Of a stretch of 64,000 bases of DNA, positions 16,968-24,881 are shown piece after piece. The stretch comes from Fulvimonas sp. R45. Lineage in GTDB: Bacteria; Pseudomonadota; Gammaproteobacteria; Xanthomonadales; Rhodanobacteraceae. Every line of letters starts with the position of its first letter. Position 1 is the first letter of the stretch. A program made the position numbers and the translations under genes. Under the pieces are notes generated by a model. It ran no database searches. It worked only from the letters and a program-made list of their open reading frames with translations, and was not told the origin of the DNA. The stretch spans positions 186,001-250,000 of the forward strand of contig NZ_JASERU010000005.1 of the NCBI RefSeq assembly GCF_030504985.1. Direction: 5' to 3'.

Positions 16968-17354
16968 TCACTCCTTGCCGACGACCTCCGGGCAGTGGAT
17001 CTTCGCGCAATCGAAGTCCACCTGGATGCCGCGCCCCACGACCACCGGCACGTTCAGGTGCTTGGCCACGGCGTTGCCGCTGTTTTCCAGCGTCACGCTG
17101 TAGACGCCGACCGGCAACTCGCGGATGGAGTAGCGGCCACGGGAACTGACGTGGACCGTACGCGTGGTTCCGGTCGTGTTGCTGTGGACCGCCACGGCAT
17201 AGCCTGTCGGCGCCTTGCCGAACACCGTGCCCGTGGTGGATTGCGCGTCGACCGCGGTGGACCCGGCCGCGACGCACGCACCGATGACAATCGCCAGCGC
17301 CAGGTTCCAGCCGCGACGACGCGAAGACGGACTGACCAGAGTTCTGCTCTTCAT
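16968..17354 (-). CDS. Stand-alone exported carboxypeptidase-regulatory-like (Oar/TonB-receptor N-terminal) domain protein
   Basis: 128 residues. A long signal peptide (1-38, ending VDA-Q) is followed by a single beta-sandwich: TTGTVFGKAP, VHVSSRGRYSIRELPVGVYSVTL, LNVPVVVGRG. This is the N-terminal extension found in Oar-like TonB-dependent receptors of Xanthomonadales, but here the protein stops after DCAKIHCPEVVGKE without any plug or barrel. Two cysteines near the end could form a disulfide. It is either a secreted small domain in its own right or the surviving head of a receptor. The ATG at 17354 directly precedes the signal peptide. Confidence 0.8.
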   Translation of the reverse strand: MKSRTLVSPSSRRRGWNLALAIVIGACVAAGSTAVDAQSTTGTVFGKAPTGYAVAVHSNTTGTTRTVHVSSRGRYSIRELPVGVYSVTLENSGNAVAKHLNVPVVVGRGIQVDFDCAKIHCPEVVGKE

Positions 17355-17772
17355 GGGACGGATTCCATTGGGGGATCGATGTGACGCATGGGCCGCCAGG
17401 GGTTTGGCATGGGCCCATGCGGGTTCCGGATGGCCTGGCCAGGGACCGGTACGTTGCCGGCCGGCCGGACAGGCGCTGTCCGCGGCTGCCGATGGACAGA
17501 TCGTCCATGGGGAAGCCGCGCGCAGCCTATCCTCTGCCGGGTGCGTCGCCGAAGGGCCAGAGGTCATGAAGGACAAAGGTCATGGGTCGCGCAGTGCGTG
17601 CATCGGACGCATGCGAGGGTATTCGCGGGCGACTCTCATGCGCGGGCGACTCTTGTTAGGCGCAGGCATGGACTCCGGCAATCCGCACCAGCCACCCGGC
17701 AACGATCGGCCGGCCGGCCGGTCGCGAGGCCGGCAAGGGAGGGGCCGTCTTGCAATCGCGCAGCGGGTGTTC
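17355..17772. other. Gene-free spacer with short repeats
   Basis: No credible gene is seen. It contains a perfect 14-bp palindrome GCATGGGCCCATGC (17407-17420), a 13-bp direct repeat CGCGGGCGACTCT (17624-17636 and 17641-17653), and the promoter region of the Oar-like gene. Confidence 0.5.
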
Positions 17773-17901
17773 TCAGACCTGCCAGCGGCGTACTTCCACG
17801 CGCTGGCAACGCGTGCAGCACCGGCGGTCGGCTTCCGTCTTCACCCAGCGATGTCCGACGAGGCGGCACAGCAGCCGCATGAGCCCTTGGAAAAAAGCCA
17901 T
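17773..17901 (-). CDS. 42-residue zinc-ribbon-like small protein (DUF1660-type)
   Basis: A 42-residue protein starting at an ATG (17901) with an excellent Shine-Dalgarno (GGAGGAG, six bases upstream). It contains a CRLVGHRW motif followed by RCCTRCQRVE: Cys and His, then a CxxC, spaced like a single zinc ribbon. Short proteins with C-x-L-x-G-H-x-W and CxRC occur widely in phage and bacterial genomes (DUF1660-type) without known function. The ribosome-binding site and cysteine pattern are the main support. Confidence 0.6.
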   Translation of the reverse strand: MAFFQGLMRLLCRLVGHRWVKTEADRRCCTRCQRVEVRRWQV

Positions 17902-18087
17902 CTCTCCTCCCCCGGCGGCAGGCCGGGCTTCCGAGCCCGCAAGACTGCCGCTTCGTGGATGAACAGACGTCGTGCCTATCCATCCCCTCAATCCATAACT
18001 GTGAACTCTATCACGCTTTTTTGTAGGACAGGCGACACGCGCCAGACAGCCGGAATCGCCCCTCGCGACGGGGAAACCGCTTGGAAA

Positions 18088-18240
18088 TCAAGGCGAAGGA
18101 GCAAGGTTCTTCAGCAGGGGAGCGCCCAGGCAAAGGTAGTCCTCCGCGCCGAGCACGCGTGCCGTGGTGACGCCGTCCTTGCCGGTGTCGCCCGGCACGC
18201 ACAGCGAGCGCATGCGGTCCCAGTCGCGCGGACCATGCTG
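18088..18240 (-). pseudogene. Internal fragment of an NTF2-like (SnoaL-type) gene, inverted
   Basis: Read on the minus strand from 18240, 50 codons give PRDWDRMRSLCVPGD, then KDGVTTARVLGAEDYLCLGAPLLKN, ending TGA at 18088. This resembles the middle of exported NTF2-like proteins (a DWDR-RSLF-PGA-L block followed by a gly/pro rich 'PLL' helix). It has no start or signal. It lies head to head with the N-terminal fragment at 18301, suggesting one gene broken by an inversion. Confidence 0.6.
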
Positions 18241-18300
18241 TCCGCCGTGGCGGCCGCAGCCTGTGGAATGGCCGCCGGCTCGATCCGTGGAAGGTTCGGC

Positions 18301-18474
18301 ATGACTTGGTTCCGCGCGTACCTGGCGGTTGGCCTGCTGGCGTTCGCGCCCTTTCCGCCGGCCTTTGCCCGGGGCGCCGCCGCCGCGAACGTGGCGTCGA
18401 TGGACGCGATCATCGCGGCGGTCTACGACGTGATCTTCGACCCCAAGGGCAACCGCGCACCGCGCGGGCCGGGC
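18301..18474 (+). pseudogene. N-terminal fragment of the same NTF2-like exported protein
   Basis: The ATG at 18301 opens a good signal peptide (residues 1-24, cleavage after FARG/AAA), then SMDAIIAAVYDVI-DPKG, the first helix of exported NTF2-like proteins. After about residue 50 the family similarity ends, and the frame runs into the 3' end of the aldo/keto reductase gene on the other strand. The missing middle appears inverted at 18088-18240. No ribosome-binding site of note is visible. Confidence 0.6.
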
Positions 18475-18483
18475 GCAAAACGC

Positions 18484-19359
18484 TCAGCCAGCTTCCCCTC
18501 CGACGGCATCCAGTTCCGCCATCACCGCCCCGTCCAGGCGCAGTTCCGCCGCTGCGAGGTTCTCGCGCAGGTGCGCCAGCGACGAGGTGCCGGGGATCAG
18601 CAGGATGTTGGGGGCGCGCGCGAGCAGCCAGGCCAGGGCCACCTGCATCGGCGTGGCGCCGAGACGGCCGGCGACGTCCGCCAGCCGGTCCGACTGCAGC
18701 GGGGTGAAGCCGCCCAGCGGGAAGAACGGCACGTAGGCGATGCCCTGCGCGCCGAGCGCGTCGATCAGCGCATCGTCACCGCGGTGCACAAGGTTGTAGT
18801 GGTTCTGCACGCAGACCACCTCCGCGATGCGCTGCGCCTCGGCCACCTGGGCCGCGGTGACGTTGCTCAGGCCGAGCTGGCGGACCAGTCCCCGCTGCTG
18901 CAACTCGGCCAGCGCGGTGAACTGCGGCTCGATCGAGCCCTCGGACGGCGCATGCGTGCTGCTCATGACGCGCAGGTTCACCACGTCCAGCGCATCCACG
19001 CCCAGGTTGCGCAGGTTGTCGTGCACGGCGGCGGTCAGCTCGGCCGGGCTCTGCGCCGGGTTCCACGAGGCGTCGGCGCCGCGCACCGCGCCGACCTTGG
19101 TCACGATCACCAGCCCGTCCGGGTACGGATGCAGCGCCTCGCGGATCAGCCGGTTGGTCACGTGCGGCCCGTAGAAGTCGCTGGTGTCGATGTGGTCCAC
19201 GCCGCTCGCCACCGCCTCGCGCAGCACCGCCAACGCCGCGGCATGGTCCTTCGGCGGGCCGAACACGCCCGGCCCGGCCAGCTGCATGGCGCCATAGCCC
19301 ATGCGGTTCACTGTGCGGTTTCCCAGGGCGAAGGTGCCCGCGTTCGTCAGCTTGTTCAT
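18484..19359 (-). CDS. Aldo/keto reductase (YdbC-like, NLR subgroup)
   Basis: 291 residues. A TIM-barrel oxidoreductase with the AKR Asp and Tyr in DHIDTSDFYGP and Lys in IVTKVGAVRG. The usual catalytic His is replaced by the DVVNLR block typical of the YdbC-like subgroup. The NADPH-binding C-terminal IPGTSSLAHLREN is present. The substrate is not predictable. It is transcribed divergently from a LysR regulator 109 bases away, which probably controls it. Confidence 0.9.
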   Translation of the reverse strand: MNKLTNAGTFALGNRTVNRMGYGAMQLAGPGVFGPPKDHAAALAVLREAVASGVDHIDTSDFYGPHVTNRLIREALHPYPDGLVIVTKVGAVRGADASWNPAQSPAELTAAVHDNLRNLGVDALDVVNLRVMSSTHAPSEGSIEPQFTALAELQQRGLVRQLGLSNVTAAQVAEAQRIAEVVCVQNHYNLVHRGDDALIDALGAQGIAYVPFFPLGGFTPLQSDRLADVAGRLGATPMQVALAWLLARAPNILLIPGTSSLAHLRENLAAAELRLDGAVMAELDAVGGEAG

Positions 19360-19430
19360 GATCGTCTCCAGAGGGGCGGCCGGATGGCGCCGGGGCACGC
19401 ACTGTACGCCGCCTTCGCCTGGCCGATAAT

Positions 19431-19449
19431 CCCGTGCAATCGGCACGGG
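19431..19449. promoter_or_regulatory. Inverted repeat, candidate LysR operator
   Basis: CCCGTGC-AATCG-GCACGGG is a perfect 7-bp inverted repeat in the divergent gap between the aldo/keto reductase and the LysR gene, 19 bases before the LysR start. Its position fits autoregulation by the LysR protein. Confidence 0.5.
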
Positions 19450-19468
19450 CCGTGCGGGAATCAGGACA

Positions 19469-20380
19469 ATGGACACAGAGCTGCGTGACCTCTTCGCCTT
19501 CCTCGCCGTGGTGCGCGCCGGCGGCTTCCGCGAAGGCGCGCGCGCCAGCGGCACGTCGGCCTCGCGCCTGAGCGAGAGCGTGCGCCGGCTGGAGGCGCGC
19601 CTGGGCGTGCGCCTGCTCCATCGCACCACGCGCCATGTCGCGCCCACCGAGGCGGGCCAGCGCCTGGCCGAACGGCTGTCGCCCGCGCTGGGCGAGGTGC
19701 AAAGCGCGCTCGACGTGGTGAACCACTACCGCGACCGACCCGCCGGCACGCTGCGGCTCAACGTGCCGGCCACGGTGGCGCGGCTGGTGCTGCCCGCCAT
19801 CGTCACGCCCTTCCTCAAGGCCTATCCGGACATCCGGCTGGAGGTCATCGTCGAGGACAGCTTCGTGGACGTGCTGGCGGCCGGCTGCGACGCCGGCATC
19901 CGCTACGACGAGCGGTTGGAGAAGGATATGGTCGCCGTGCCGATCGGCCCGCGCGTGCAGCGCATGGCCACCGCCGCCGCGCCGGCCTACCTGGAGGCGC
20001 ACGGCCGCCCTCGCCATCCGCGCGACCTGCTGCGGCACGCCTGCCTGCGCGGGCAGTTCGCCAGCGGCGCCATCCCGACCTGGGAATTCGAGCGCAAAGG
20101 AGACATCGTCCGCGTCGATCCCGGCGGCCCCCTGCTGGTGCGCCTGGGCGCGTCGGTGGACCTGGCGGTCGCCGCCGCGGTGGACGGGCTCGGCATCATC
20201 CACCTGTTCGAGGCCTGGCTGCAGCCGTACCTGGACAGCGGCGCGCTGATACCGCTGCTCAAGCCGTGGTGGCAACCCTTCAGCGGGCCATACCTCTACT
20301 ACCCGGGCCGCAGGCACCTGCCCGCACCGCTGCGCGCGTTCGTCGATTTCGTCAGGACCGCCGGCCAGGCGCGCGCGTGA
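19469..20380 (+). CDS. LysR-family transcriptional regulator
   Basis: 303 residues. The N-terminal winged helix-turn-helix (RDLFAFLAVVRAGGFREGARASGTSASRLSESVRRLEARLGVRLLHRTTR) is followed by a LysR substrate-binding domain (residues 90-295), including DAGIRYDERLEKDMVAVPIGP. This is the subgroup commonly paired with oxidoreductases. It faces the aldo/keto reductase, its likely target, and the perfect inverted repeat at 19431-19449 is a probable binding site. The ligand is unknown. Confidence 0.92.
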   Translation: MDTELRDLFAFLAVVRAGGFREGARASGTSASRLSESVRRLEARLGVRLLHRTTRHVAPTEAGQRLAERLSPALGEVQSALDVVNHYRDRPAGTLRLNVPATVARLVLPAIVTPFLKAYPDIRLEVIVEDSFVDVLAAGCDAGIRYDERLEKDMVAVPIGPRVQRMATAAAPAYLEAHGRPRHPRDLLRHACLRGQFASGAIPTWEFERKGDIVRVDPGGPLLVRLGASVDLAVAAAVDGLGIIHLFEAWLQPYLDSGALIPLLKPWWQPFSGPYLYYPGRRHLPAPLRAFVDFVRTAGQARA

Positions 20381-20496
20381 GGAGCCGTCGAAGACGATGC
20401 GCTTCGCCAGCCATGACAGGCGTGCGCGCGTTCGTTGACGCGCGGTTCAAGCTTCCCGCGCCACGATCCGGACGCTGCAGCTCCACGGAGAAGCGC

Positions 20497-20790
20497 ATGA
20501 AAGCGGTCACCGTCATCATCCTCGTCGCGACGCTCGGCCTGGCGGGCTGCCATGCCCATCGGGACAAGGAAACACCGCCCGCCCCATCCGCGCCAGGCGT
20601 ATCCCCGGCGACGGCGAAGTCCGACAAGGCGCTGGAAAAATCGCGCGACGCCATGCTGGGCAAGGACATGGACATCGGCAGCCAGCACTGGGCCACGAGC
20701 CCGGCCGCGGCGTCGACGGCGCCGGTCGCAGCGACGGCCGCGAGCGGCCCCGCGGCCGCTTCGTCCGCGCCCCGCGCCGGCAAGCATTGA
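20497..20790 (+). CDS. Small Ala-rich lipoprotein, hypothetical
   Basis: 97 residues: signal with lipobox L-A-G-C18, then a mildly charged segment (SDKALEKSRDAMLGKDMDIGSQHW) and an Ala/Pro/Thr-rich tail. ACGGAGAAG lies upstream of the ATG at 20497. No domain is recognised; it resembles other short alanine-rich envelope lipoproteins in this genome region. A MITE-like element begins at the base after its stop. Confidence 0.6.
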   Translation: MKAVTVIILVATLGLAGCHAHRDKETPPAPSAPGVSPATAKSDKALEKSRDAMLGKDMDIGSQHWATSPAAASTAPVAATAASGPAAASSAPRAGKH

Positions 20791-21056
20791 GAGCCTGTTC
20801 ACGATCTCCGCGTGGCCCGCGTGGCCTTGCTTTGGCCGCCCGGTGGGAGTGCGTGGCGCAGCGACTGCCTGGCGGGCAGGCCAAGCCGCGCGCTGCCGCA
20901 TGGCGGCCAAAGCAAGGCAACCCGAAGGGCCGGCTCTGTTGGCTCACACGCCGGCGTCATCGCTCCGTCGTGGACGGACGTCCACTCTCTCACTCTTCCT
21001 TGGCCTGCGTGCAAACAGCTCCCCGCGCGGGCTACGCGGAGATCGTGAACAGGCTC
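20791..21056. mobile_element. MITE-like element with 31-bp terminal inverted repeats
   Basis: GAGCCTGTTCACGATCTCCG opens a 31-base end (20791-20821) that recurs inverted at 21026-21056 with one mismatch. TGA flanks both sides, a possible 3-bp target duplication. Inside, CCTTGCTTTGGCCGCC (20825-20840) is perfectly inverted at 20902-20917. The 266-bp unit encodes no transposase, so it would need one supplied in trans. Confidence 0.8.
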
Positions 21057-21207
21057 TGAGGCCACCCCGCAACAGGGCCATGGGAGGCACCGGCGCCGGG
21101 ACCGCCTGCGTGCCGGCGAAAATGGATGCCGTCCGTGTCGATCCGCGCGCCCGCCATTCGTCGAAGGGATGAAGGGCGCCCCTGCCGCCCTGAATCGGAG
21201 AACCGGA

Positions 21208-21687
21208 ATGACCCGCAAGAACACGATCTGCCTCTGGTACGACGGCAACGCCCTCGACGCCGCGACCTTCTACGCGAAGACGTTCCCGGACAGCGCCGTG
21301 GGCGCCGTCCACCGCGCGCCGGGCGATTATCCCGCCGGCAAGCAGGGCAACGTGCTGATGGTCGAGTTCACGGTCATGGGCATCCCGTGCCTGGGCCTGA
21401 ACGGCGGCCCCGGGGTCCCGCACACCGATGCCTTCTCGTTCCAGGTGGCGACCGACGACCAGGCCGAGACCGACCGCCTGTGGAACGCGATCATCGACCA
21501 CGGCGGCCAGCCGAGCGCCTGCGGCTGGTGTCGGGACAAGTGGGGCCTGTCCTGGCAGATCACCCCGCGCGCCCTCACCGCCGCGGTCACCGACCCCGAC
21601 CCCGCCGCGGCCAAGCGCGCCTTCGACGCCATGATGGGGATGACCCGGATCGACATCGCAGCGATCGAGGCGGCGCGGCGCGGCTGA
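21208..21687 (+). CDS. VOC / PhnB-like protein (3-demethylubiquinone methyltransferase-like fold)
   Basis: 159 residues. N-terminal ICLWYDGNALDAATFYAKTFPDS and FLGLNGGP-type and C-terminal CGWCRDKWGLSWQITP, FDAMMGMTRIDIAAIEAA motifs are those of the PhnB-like VOC family, often mis-named 3-demethylubiquinone-9 3-methyltransferase. No reaction is established. CGGAG precedes the ATG. A GST gene follows after 134 bases on the same strand. Confidence 0.87.
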   Translation: MTRKNTICLWYDGNALDAATFYAKTFPDSAVGAVHRAPGDYPAGKQGNVLMVEFTVMGIPCLGLNGGPGVPHTDAFSFQVATDDQAETDRLWNAIIDHGGQPSACGWCRDKWGLSWQITPRALTAAVTDPDPAAAKRAFDAMMGMTRIDIAAIEAARRG

Positions 21688-21821
21688 CGCAGCCGTCGCC
21701 GTCCTTGGCCGGAATGCATCGCGCCCGGCCGGTCCGCCAGCCTTCCATCCGCCTTCGGGAACCCGGGACCACCGCACGGACGCGCGGTCACGGAGCCCCT
21801 GTCCGATCCGGAGCCTTGCTC

Positions 21822-22472
21822 ATGCACCCCATCATCACCGCCTTCGAGAGTTCGCCCGACCGTGGCCAGGGACTCGCGCGCGACATGCGCGTGCGCTGGG
21901 CGCTGGAGGAAGTGGAGCAGCCCTACGACGTCCGCCTGGTGTCATTTCGCGCGATGAAGGAACCCGCGCACCGCGCGCTGCATCCGTTCGGGCAGATCCC
22001 CACCTACGAGGAAGACGGGCTGGTGCTGTTCGAGTCGGGCGCCATCGTGCTCCACGTCGCGCAGCGCCACGCGGGCCTGCTGCCGGAGGAGCCGGACGCC
22101 AGGGCGCGCGCGATCGCCTGGATGTTCGCCGCGCTCAACACGGTGGAGCAGCCCATCCTCGAACTGCAGGTCGCCAAGTTCCAGGAAGGCGACAAGCCCT
22201 GGAGCGCGGAACGCCTGCCGCTCATCAAGGACCGCATCCGCGCCCGGCTGGGCGAGCTTTCAGTCCGCCTGGGCGATGCCGACTGGCTGGACGGCACGTT
22301 CAGCGCGGGCGACCTGATGATGGTGCACACGCTGCAGCGGCTGAAACCCTCCGGCATGCTGGACGACTACCCGGACCTCGCCGCCTATGTCGCACGCGGC
22401 GAGGCGCGCCCCGCCTACCAGCGCGCCTTCGCCGCCCAACTGGCGGTATTCACCGGCCAGCGGCCAAGCTGA
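21822..22472 (+). CDS. Glutathione S-transferase family protein
   Basis: 216 residues. Thioredoxin-like N-terminal domain (residues 1-80) with the FGQIPTYEEDGLVLFESGAIVLHVA block (cis-Pro and Glu-Ser glutathione-binding pair) and an alpha-helical C-terminal domain with FSAGDLMMVHTLQRL. The putative catalytic residue in the first loop (SSPDRGQG) is a Ser. It is a stand-alone detoxification-type GST with unknown substrate. Confidence 0.88.
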   Translation: MHPIITAFESSPDRGQGLARDMRVRWALEEVEQPYDVRLVSFRAMKEPAHRALHPFGQIPTYEEDGLVLFESGAIVLHVAQRHAGLLPEEPDARARAIAWMFAALNTVEQPILELQVAKFQEGDKPWSAERLPLIKDRIRARLGELSVRLGDADWLDGTFSAGDLMMVHTLQRLKPSGMLDDYPDLAAYVARGEARPAYQRAFAAQLAVFTGQRPS

Positions 22473-22490
22473 CCGGCAAGGTCGCGCCGT

Positions 22491-23627
22491 TCAATCCAGC
22501 GGCCAGGGCAACCGGTCGCCCAGCCGGTCGTTCGCGCCATCCCTGGCCGGTTCGGCCTGGGCCGCGGGCCGCTCGTCGCCCATGGGTTGTCCGCGCCGCC
22601 ACCACGGCTGCACCTCGCGGCGCTCGGCGGGCTCAGCCGGTTCGCCGAGGCGCGGCAGCAGCAGCGCGGTGTCGGAGCCGGCCCGTGCGAGCAGGTCTTC
22701 CACCGGCTCGTCCCAGGCATGCGTGGACAATGCGAACGTGCCCCAGTGCACCGGCATCAGCACGCCGCCGCCCAGCAGGCGGTGGGCCTTCAAGGCATTG
22801 TCCGGGCCCAGGTGGATGTCGCCCCAGGACGGGTGGAACGCGCCGACTTCGAGCATCACCAGGTCGAACGGGCCCAGCCGCTCGCGGATGGCCTCGTATT
22901 CGGTGGTGAGTCCGGTGTCGCCGCTGAAGAACACGCGATGCCGCTCTCCGGTCATGACCATCGACGACCACAGCGTCTGGTTGCGGTCCTTCAGGCCGCG
23001 GCCGGAGAAATGCTGCGATGGCGCCGCGGTGATGGTCAGCCCGGTGCCCGGCACGCGATGGCTCTGCCACCAGACCAGTTCAGTGATGCGCGAAGGTGCG
23101 ATGCCCCAGCTTTCCAGGTGGGCGCCGACGCCGAGCGAGGTGACGAACGGCACCTTCGATTTGGCCAGCGCGCGTATCGTCGGGTAGTCGAGGTGGTCGT
23201 AGTGGTCGTGCGAGATGACCACGGCGTCGATCGCGGGCAGGTCGCGCAGCCCCACCGGCACCGGCTGGAAGCGCTTCGGCCCGAGCAGGGTGAACGGCGA
23301 CGCGCGCTGGCCCCAGACCGGGTCGGTGAGCACGCGCCAGCCGTCGATCTCCAGCAGCACCGTGGAGTGCCCCAGCCAGGTGGCGCGCAGCCCGCTCGCG
23401 GGCTTGCGCAGCCAGGCCTCGCGCGGATCGTGCGACGGCAGCGGTTGCGGCGGCGTGCGCGCCTCGTCGCCGCACAGGAACTCGCGCAGCGTCGGCCGCG
23501 GCGCCAGCGGATCGCGCAGGCCCGGCAGCACCGGGTGGATGTTGCGCAATTGCCCGCCGTCCCACATGGGCAGGTCGCGCAGCCGCTCCAGCCGCTCGCC
23601 CTGCGGTGGCTTGCCGAAGGATTTCAT
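22491..23627 (-). CDS. Metallo-beta-lactamase-fold hydrolase (RomA/NAPE-PLD/UlaG-like)
   Basis: 378 residues. The metal site HDHYDHLD, preceded by the TWLGHSTVLLEIDGWRVLTDPVW block, identifies the RomA / N-acyl-phosphatidylethanolamine phospholipase D-like branch of the metallo-beta-lactamase fold; further ligands are in FFSGDTGL and MPVHWGTF. The last 50 residues are Pro/Arg-rich and not conserved in type. No signal peptide is seen, so a cytoplasmic or membrane-associated hydrolase is likely. Confidence 0.87.
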   Translation of the reverse strand: MKSFGKPPQGERLERLRDLPMWDGGQLRNIHPVLPGLRDPLAPRPTLREFLCGDEARTPPQPLPSHDPREAWLRKPASGLRATWLGHSTVLLEIDGWRVLTDPVWGQRASPFTLLGPKRFQPVPVGLRDLPAIDAVVISHDHYDHLDYPTIRALAKSKVPFVTSLGVGAHLESWGIAPSRITELVWWQSHRVPGTGLTITAAPSQHFSGRGLKDRNQTLWSSMVMTGERHRVFFSGDTGLTTEYEAIRERLGPFDLVMLEVGAFHPSWGDIHLGPDNALKAHRLLGGGVLMPVHWGTFALSTHAWDEPVEDLLARAGSDTALLLPRLGEPAEPAERREVQPWWRRGQPMGDERPAAQAEPARDGANDRLGDRLPWPLD

Positions 23628-23731
23628 GCGCCGCTCCCGTCATTGCCTGTCCTATCGGGCAAGCATGGGGACGCGGCCTGCCATGCCCAAGGGCCCGGCG
23701 TGCGGGGCGCCGACGCAACGCGACGCGCAGG

Positions 23732-24745
23732 TCACTCCGGCGCGGGCAGGCCCGGCATCATGTTGACGTACTGCACCACGCGCGGCCGCTCGCCCAGGTT
23801 TGGGCGGCTGCCGTGCGGCAGCCAGGCGTGCCAGATCACCATGTCTCCCGCACGCCCCGCCACCGGCTTCGGGCCCAGTGCGTGCAGGTCCTGCCGCTGC
23901 GGATCCGCGCCGGGCGGCAGCGATGCCAGCCAGTCCGGCAGGCGCCGCTGGAAACCGGGCACCACGGTCAGCGCGCCCTGCTCGGCCGGCGTGTCGGCCA
24001 GGTACACGATGCCCTGCGTCTCGAACGCGAGCGGCTCGCCGAAATCGAGGTCCCAATGCAGGTCCGGCCCCGGAAAGGGGGCGCCGTTGCGTTGCGGCGG
24101 ATGAAAGCCGCAGCGGTCCGCGCTCACCCACAGGTCGGCGCTGCCCCACAGCTGCGCGTAGGCCTTGTGGATGCGTGGCGAGCGCCGCACGGCTTCCAGC
24201 GCGGGATGCTGGATCAACTCGACCATGATGCCGTGACGCCCGTCGCCCCGGTACCACGACTCACGCGCGTCCGACGTCGCGTCGACGTGGGCATAGACCG
24301 CCCGCTCCGCGTCGCGGCGCACCGCTTCCCCGACGGCCTGCCGCAACACCACGTAGCCGTTGGCCTGCCAGCACGCCAGATCGTCCCCGGTCAGCACGGG
24401 CGGGGCCGCCTCCACCGCCGCCATCCACGATCGCACCGCCGGCGGCGGCGGCGCGCCGAGCAGCGTCGCCTGCAGCCGCTCCACGCGCAGGGCGTCGGGC
24501 GGCCCGACGGTGGCGACCACCCATGCCTCGAACGCCTCGAACGTCGGCCCGGCACTCATCAGGTGATGCCAGGTCTGGTGCAGGCCCAGCCCCAGCGCGT
24601 CGAGCACCAGGCGATCCAGCCTCGCCTCGCCCGGCCGCCGGACCGGCGCCCCCGTCCTCGCGGCCATCGCGGTCGACCACAGCCGTTTGAGGTGGGGCAC
24701 GCCGAGCGCGCCGACGACCCTGGACGATGGAAGCGGGCGATTCAT
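23732..24745 (-). CDS. Phytanoyl-CoA dioxygenase (PhyH) family protein
   Basis: 337 residues. An N-terminal helical region of about 130 residues precedes a double-stranded beta-helix of the Fe(II)/2-oxoglutarate dioxygenase type. The HxD motif is in LHWDLDFG and the distal His plus the 2-oxoglutarate Arg lie in WLPHGSRPNLGERPRVV. VYLADTPAEQGALTVVPGF is the core PhyH signature. The substrate is unknown. The ATG at 24745 is chosen; an in-frame upstream ATG (24784) would add 13 residues. Divergent from dbpA. Confidence 0.82.
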   Translation of the reverse strand: MNRPLPSSRVVGALGVPHLKRLWSTAMAARTGAPVRRPGEARLDRLVLDALGLGLHQTWHHLMSAGPTFEAFEAWVVATVGPPDALRVERLQATLLGAPPPPAVRSWMAAVEAAPPVLTGDDLACWQANGYVVLRQAVGEAVRRDAERAVYAHVDATSDARESWYRGDGRHGIMVELIQHPALEAVRRSPRIHKAYAQLWGSADLWVSADRCGFHPPQRNGAPFPGPDLHWDLDFGEPLAFETQGIVYLADTPAEQGALTVVPGFQRRLPDWLASLPPGADPQRQDLHALGPKPVAGRAGDMVIWHAWLPHGSRPNLGERPRVVQYVNMMPGLPAPE

Positions 24746-24881
24746 GGGACCCTGGTGCAGTGGATTTCGACCGGGGCGGATCATGGCACAGCGAGCGACG
24801 CCTTCGGCGTGTCCGGCATTCCCGTCATGCGGGCCGCCACGGCCACGCCCGGCCCGCACCGGTTTGATGCGATCATGGCGA

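Noticed and set aside
18011-18202. Minus-strand 63-codon frame that overlaps the NTF2-like fragment in another frame
   Set aside because: I looked for the missing C-terminal part of the NTF2-like protein here but found no family blocks.
17215-19488. 757-codon plus-strand frame
   Set aside because: It joins spacer DNA, the NTF2-like fragment and the antisense of the aldo/keto reductase. Only the 18301-18474 part is meaningful.
20790-21060. Protein-coding gene inside the MITE-like element
   Set aside because: Several short frames on both strands are open but arise from the inverted repeats; none has a ribosome-binding site or known domain.
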